Below are positions 7,601 through 9,448 of a DNA stretch of 9,448 nucleotides, piece by piece. The notes below the pieces were generated by a model that made no database searches, was not told the DNA's origin, and worked only from the letters and a program-made list of their open reading frames with translations. The number at the start of each line of letters is the position of its first letter. Position 1 is the first letter of the stretch. Both the position numbers and the translations under genes were made by a program. Source of the stretch: Clostridiales bacterium (lineage in GTDB: Bacteria; Bacillota_A; Clostridia; Peptostreptococcales; Anaerovoracaceae); assembly GCA_024697655.1 (NCBI GenBank), contig JAILFI010000218.1, positions 1 through 9,448 of the forward strand. The letters are read 5' to 3'.

Positions 7601-8229
7601 TGCGGGAACTCGGCGAGGTCAACGTCGGCGCCATAAAGGAGTACGCGCAGGTCAAAGAGCGGTACGATTTCCTGACCGGGCAGCGGGCGGACATCACGAC
7701 CTCCATGGAGGAACTTAACGGCATCATCCGCGATATGGATAAGATCATCCGGACGCGGTTCAAGACCAGCTTCGATCAGGTCGTTATGAATTTCGAAGAT
7801 GTATTCCGCGAACTTTACGGCGGCGGCCATGCCACCATCACGCTGGCGGACAAGGACGACCCGTTCGACAGCGAGATCGAGATCAGCGCGCAGCCGCCCG
7901 GCAAGCAGCTCAAGCACATCAACCTGATGTCCGGCGGCGAGAAGACGATGACGGCGATCGCGCTCATGTTCGCGGTCCTGAAGACCAAGCCGACGCCGTG
8001 CTGTATCCTCGACGAGGTCGAGGCGGCGCTCGACGACCGCAATCTGGAGATCTTCGGCCAGTATCTGAAGAAGTTCATGGGCGTTCAGTTCACTCTGATC
8101 ACCCACCAGAAAGCGACCATGGAACACGCCGATGTGATGTACGGCATCACCATGCCGGAAAGCGGCGTTTCGAGAGTCTATTCCCTGAAGATGGAAGATA
8201 AACCTGAGGAGACCAGCTATGCTGTTTAG
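4666..8229 (+). CDS. smc: Chromosome segregation/condensation ATPase SMC
   Basis: A complete 1187-residue SMC, the usual length for the bacterial protein (B. subtilis SMC is 1186). It dimerises and, with ScpA and ScpB, forms the condensin ring that extrudes DNA loops. Order seen: N-terminal head with Walker A GPNGSGKSN at 31-39, R57 in ALRGDK (family arginine finger position) and Q-loop glutamine Q143 in SIIGQGK. Then a charged coiled coil from about 170 to 500, a hinge at about 505-665 with FGGAVKF and the conserved GAITGG, and a return coiled coil to about 1020. The C-terminal head has signature MSGGEKTMTAIAL at about 1088, Walker B CCILDE at 1112-1117, D-loop ALDD, and H-loop ITH at 1145-1147. 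The signature reads LMSGGEKTM where most read LLSGGEKAL. GAAAGG at 4654-4659 is 6 nt before the ATG. It overlaps ftsY by 11 nt. scpA and scpB are not in the window. Confidence 0.98.
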   Translation: MYFKRIEIHGFKSFAEPVIIEFDRGITCVVGPNGSGKSNICDAIRWVLGAQSAKALRGDKMEDVIFSGTAARKSRGMAEVTLVIDNEDGALPIDFKEVAITRRMYRSGESEYLINNTRCRMKDIRELIMDTGIGVEGYSIIGQGKISDIISNNTESIREILEETAGIVMYRSRKAEAERKLKNATDNMDRVNDIIGEIEGRIDGLREDSEKATEYLGLRDRHKELEINITLKNIENINLKAEEYKDDVRELAAKIEEQESQRRTISEKLAECDRRREKIDESLEDDRALELFLTEELNALRGKQELDAQKILQLTESRTRLEDEIREFGDRAERERENAAAMEKDRAEVHAKLEVLRADLDRAIADNAVKNSDLAAMAAALDEKKNELFQIRNTIARKQAEIYSVDGLKETFRRRRETVMAEEEREGTASGVSEQTKTEAEEAFRVLNEKEAARKAANVAIAEKRGALAAKEREWLSEVSAKRVRLGELTARKKALAEMQAAYEGFGGAVKFIMGEKLAGVHGVVADLIDVPKGYETAIETALGSALQNVVCEDDATAKKAVSLLKKNNAGRLTFLPVQSIRARDLIEDKAAESAPGFEGYGTDNVRFDGKYRTIMEYLLGNVIIVDDMDHAVAMSKTMKSRARLVTLDGEIINAAGAITGGRYKHKSTNIFERKNEIAELDGMIGTAQEAAEKADKALAGVRADRDRLAKELEDGQAALSSIRVERFNKQNEIRQIEQALKEMLSGSERRQKELASIAEEEKKADLLVVENTRAIEQLGKDKEAAEAAIALAQEAYEIRRREVQKDSDAITEARIAVTAQESEVGKIDAVVERIEGSIREFTARKSAREDELARQEKELARLTQGQEDDTAPIKMKEAQKQAVRERLESLAAEKESLLASIETQTAERDEAERAANALHDQKYDLEIKMARQDTQLENAKEKLWEEFEVSYLQAIEFKKEDFVMSQAVRENREIKSRLRELGEVNVGAIKEYAQVKERYDFLTGQRADITTSMEELNGIIRDMDKIIRTRFKTSFDQVVMNFEDVFRELYGGGHATITLADKDDPFDSEIEISAQPPGKQLKHINLMSGGEKTMTAIALMFAVLKTKPTPCCILDEVEAALDDRNLEIFGQYLKKFMGVQFTLITHQKATMEHADVMYGITMPESGVSRVYSLKMEDKPEETSYAV
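8206..8211 (+). promoter_or_regulatory. Shine-Dalgarno site of ftsY, inside smc
   Basis: GAGGAG lies 7 nt before the ATG at 8219, in the codons for Pro-Glu-Glu-Thr near the SMC C-terminus. It supports the full-length ftsY start and suggests translational coupling to smc. Confidence 0.75.
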
Positions 8230-9361
8230 AAGAAAGACAAAACAAGAGACGGCACCGCCGCAGGAACAGGTGACCGAATACGCACCGGAGGAGGCAGTCT
8301 CCGCGGAAGAGCTTGCGGCGCTCGGCATCGAGCCCGATGAGGAAACGCTTCCGCAGGAAGAACCTGCAGTATCCGTTCCGGAAGAAACTCCGGCGGAAGC
8401 GCCTGCTTTGGAAGAGGCTGCAGCTGAAGAAGAAGCAGCTGAAGAGGCACCGGCTCCCGCGCCGGCGCAGGAAGCGCCGAAGATGTCGTTCTTCGGCAGT
8501 CTCGGCGCACGCATCCGCGACGCGATGGGCGGCGGCGAAGACCTGACAGATGATTTCTTTGACGAGATGGAGGAGATCTTCATCACGTCCGATATCGGCA
8601 TGGACACCACGATGGATCTGGTGTTCAGCATGAAACTGATCGCCAAGTACGATCACATCCGCAAGGTCAACAAGATGAAGGATGTCATCAAAAAGGCGAT
8701 CATGGCCAAGATCGATAAAGGGGAACGGCACAAGATGACCGACAAGATGCCGCTCGTCATCCTGATGATCGGCATCAACGGCGGCGGCAAGACGACCACG
8801 ATCGGCAAACTCGGCGCCAGATATCTGCGGGAAGGCAAGTCTGTATTGTTCGTGGCGGGCGATACATTCCGCGCCGCGGCGGGCGAACAGCTCGCGATCT
8901 GGGCGGAACGCGCCGGCATTCCCATGATCAGCCACGCGGAGGGCGCCGATCCGTCGGCAGTCCTCTATGACGGCCTTGAAGCAGCCAAAGCGCGCGGCAC
9001 CGACGTCGTGATCTGCGACACGGCCGGGCGTCTGCAGAATAAGAAAAACCTGATGGCGGAGCTGGAAAAGATGAACCGCATCATCGACAAGCAGTATCCG
9101 GAAGCGGCCAGAGAAACGCTTCTGGTGCTGGATGCGACCACCGGCAAGAACGATATTTCCCAGGTCGAGCAGTTCGGCGATGTGGCGGCGCTTACGGGCG
9201 TGGTCATCACCAAGCTGGACGGCACGGCCAAAGGCGGCATCGCCATTACTATCGCGGACCAGTTTGACCTCCCCATCAAATTCATCGGCGTCGGCGAGGG
9301 CATCGATGACCTGCGGGAGTTCGATCCTGCCGCATTCGTAGGAGGGATCTTCGATGAGTAA
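8219..9361 (+). CDS. ftsY: Signal recognition particle receptor FtsY
   Basis: A 380-residue FtsY, the membrane-associated SRP GTPase that pairs with Ffh to deliver nascent membrane proteins to the Sec translocon. The N-terminal A domain (about 1-88) opens with a hydrophobic-basic MLFRRKTK and then becomes a Glu/Ala/Pro-rich linker. A second hydrophobic-basic stretch, [17 protein letters not shown] from M89, begins the N domain. GTPase motifs: G1 [10 protein letters not shown] at 185-194, DTAGR at 267-271, [10 protein letters not shown] at 331-340, then [16 protein letters not shown] near the C-terminus. All are family-typical, though G1 usually has V, T or S at the residue before GK. The A domain is long compared with many Bacillota FtsY proteins, which start near the position of M89. 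It overlaps smc by 11 nt and der by 8 nt. The usual Bacillota partners ylxM and ffh do not follow. Confidence 0.97.
   Translation: MLFRRKTKQETAPPQEQVTEYAPEEAVSAEELAALGIEPDEETLPQEEPAVSVPEETPAEAPALEEAAAEEEAAEEAPAPAPAQEAPKMSFFGSLGARIRDAMGGGEDLTDDFFDEMEEIFITSDIGMDTTMDLVFSMKLIAKYDHIRKVNKMKDVIKKAIMAKIDKGERHKMTDKMPLVILMIGINGGGKTTTIGKLGARYLREGKSVLFVAGDTFRAAAGEQLAIWAERAGIPMISHAEGADPSAVLYDGLEAAKARGTDVVICDTAGRLQNKKNLMAELEKMNRIIDKQYPEAARETLLVLDATTGKNDISQVEQFGDVAALTGVVITKLDGTAKGGIAITIADQFDLPIKFIGVGEGIDDLREFDPAAFVGGIFDE
8411..8455 (+). repeat. Three degenerate 15-bp tandem units in the ftsY A domain
   Basis: Positions 8411-8425, 8426-8440 and 8441-8455 are in-frame 15-bp units, each beginning GAAGA and ending in GCT, encoding [10 protein letters not shown] and EEAPA. 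An 11-bp exact match (GCAGCTGAAGA) recurs at 8420-8430 and 8435-8445. The array forms the acidic core of the linker and may have grown by slippage, so its length may vary between strains. Confidence 0.6.
8469..8485 (+). promoter_or_regulatory. Possible internal ribosome binding site and start codon within ftsY
   Basis: AGGAAG at 8469-8474 lies 8 nt before an in-frame ATG at 8483 (M89). Translation from there would give a 292-residue FtsY beginning [11 protein letters not shown], much like minimal FtsY proteins that lack the acidic A domain. It may be an accident of the codons Gln-Glu-Ala-Pro-Lys-Met. Confidence 0.3.
9341..9346 (+). promoter_or_regulatory. Shine-Dalgarno site of der, inside ftsY
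   Basis: GGAGGG lies 7 nt before the ATG at 9354 and is part of the final ftsY codons (Gly-Gly-Ile). It is among the strongest ribosome binding sites in the window and fixes the der start despite the 8-nt overlap with ftsY. Confidence 0.8.
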
Positions 9362-9448
9362 ACCCGTAGTCGCCGTCGTAGGCAGGCCCAACGTCGGCAA
9401 ATCGACTTTTTTCAACCGGATCGTCGGCCGCCGGGTCTCCATCGTGGA
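9354..9448 (+). CDS. der: Ribosome biogenesis GTPase Der (EngA), N-terminal fragment (cut by window edge)
   Basis: The first 31 codons of a TRAFAC-class GTPase. They begin [18 protein letters not shown], with the P-loop GRPNVGKS at residues 10-17, followed by [13 protein letters not shown]. The very short lead before the G1 motif and the NRI-G-R-x-SIV pattern fit the first G domain of Der rather than Era, which carries a slightly different lead and STLLN. Der has two tandem G domains and a KH-like domain and acts in assembly of the 50S ribosomal subunit; those parts lie beyond the window. STFFNR replaces the more common STLFNR. Its strong ribosome binding site and the overlap with ftsY suggest co-translation. 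Calling it Der rests on a short fragment. Confidence 0.88.
   Translation, partial: MSKPVVAVVGRPNVGKSTFFNRIVGRRVSIV

Noticed and set aside
885..7961. Six copies of the palindrome GCGATCGC (885, 3272, 5752, 6043, 7030, 7954), more than composition alone would suggest and reminiscent of the cyanobacterial HIP1 octamer
   Set aside because: All six read GCG ATC GCx in frame for Ala-Ile-Ala, so preferred codons explain them. The gene content does not suggest a cyanobacterium.
4702..8646. A 1314-codon open frame on the - strand opposite smc and ftsY
   Set aside because: It mirrors the codon structure of smc, whose motifs are clearly real. Its translation has no recognisable domain and no credible ribosome binding site was seen. 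Strong G+C codon bias readily keeps such antisense frames open.
9407..9412. Run of six T near the start of der as a possible slippage site
   Set aside because: It encodes the Phe-Phe of STFFNR in a conserved position, no stop or alternative frame of interest follows within the window, and the gene is cut off.

Overview
This is an ordinary-looking bacterial housekeeping stretch. It is G+C-rich by eye and very densely coded, and every gene I can support reads on the + strand. Eight genes occur: valS (3' end only), folC, a diacylglycerol/lipid kinase (dagK-like), plsX, rnc, smc, ftsY and der (5' end only). The gene content and the plsX-rnc-smc-ftsY core point to a member of the Bacillota (Firmicutes). 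The lipid kinase sequence feels closest to Negativicutes-type YegS/BmrU-family proteins, but that placement is from memory and weak.

Layout. 1-491: C-terminal tRNA-binding arm of valyl-tRNA synthetase. 519-1844: FolC, folate polyglutamylation. 1819-2856: lipid kinase, overlapping folC by 26 nt. 2888-3922: PlsX, first step of phosphatidic acid synthesis. 3912-4652: RNase III, GTG start, overlapping plsX by 11 nt. 4666-8229: SMC chromosome condensation ATPase. 8219-9361: FtsY, the SRP receptor, overlapping smc by 11 nt. 9354-9448: start of Der (EngA), a 50S-assembly GTPase, overlapping ftsY by 8 nt. The largest gap between genes is 31 nt, so no intergenic stretch needs separate description, and I see no tRNA, rRNA, CRISPR, insertion sequence or convincing terminator.

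How the genes fit together. The overlaps and short spacers suggest one long co-transcribed unit. It joins translation (ValS), one-carbon metabolism (FolC), membrane lipid supply (lipid kinase, PlsX), RNA processing (RNase III), chromosome segregation (SMC), membrane protein targeting (FtsY) and ribosome assembly (Der). Four downstream genes have Shine-Dalgarno sites embedded in the last codons of the gene before, consistent with translational coupling.

I did not find a clearly new biological system. The points most worth a second look are: a near-consensus promoter inside folC in an AT-rich island; a strong hairpin just after the rnc start codon; an acidic N-terminal tail on the lipid kinase that resembles the N-terminus of FtsY; a possible second start inside ftsY that would yield a minimal receptor; and a compacted gene order lacking acpP/fab genes between plsX and rnc and ylxM-ffh after ftsY.
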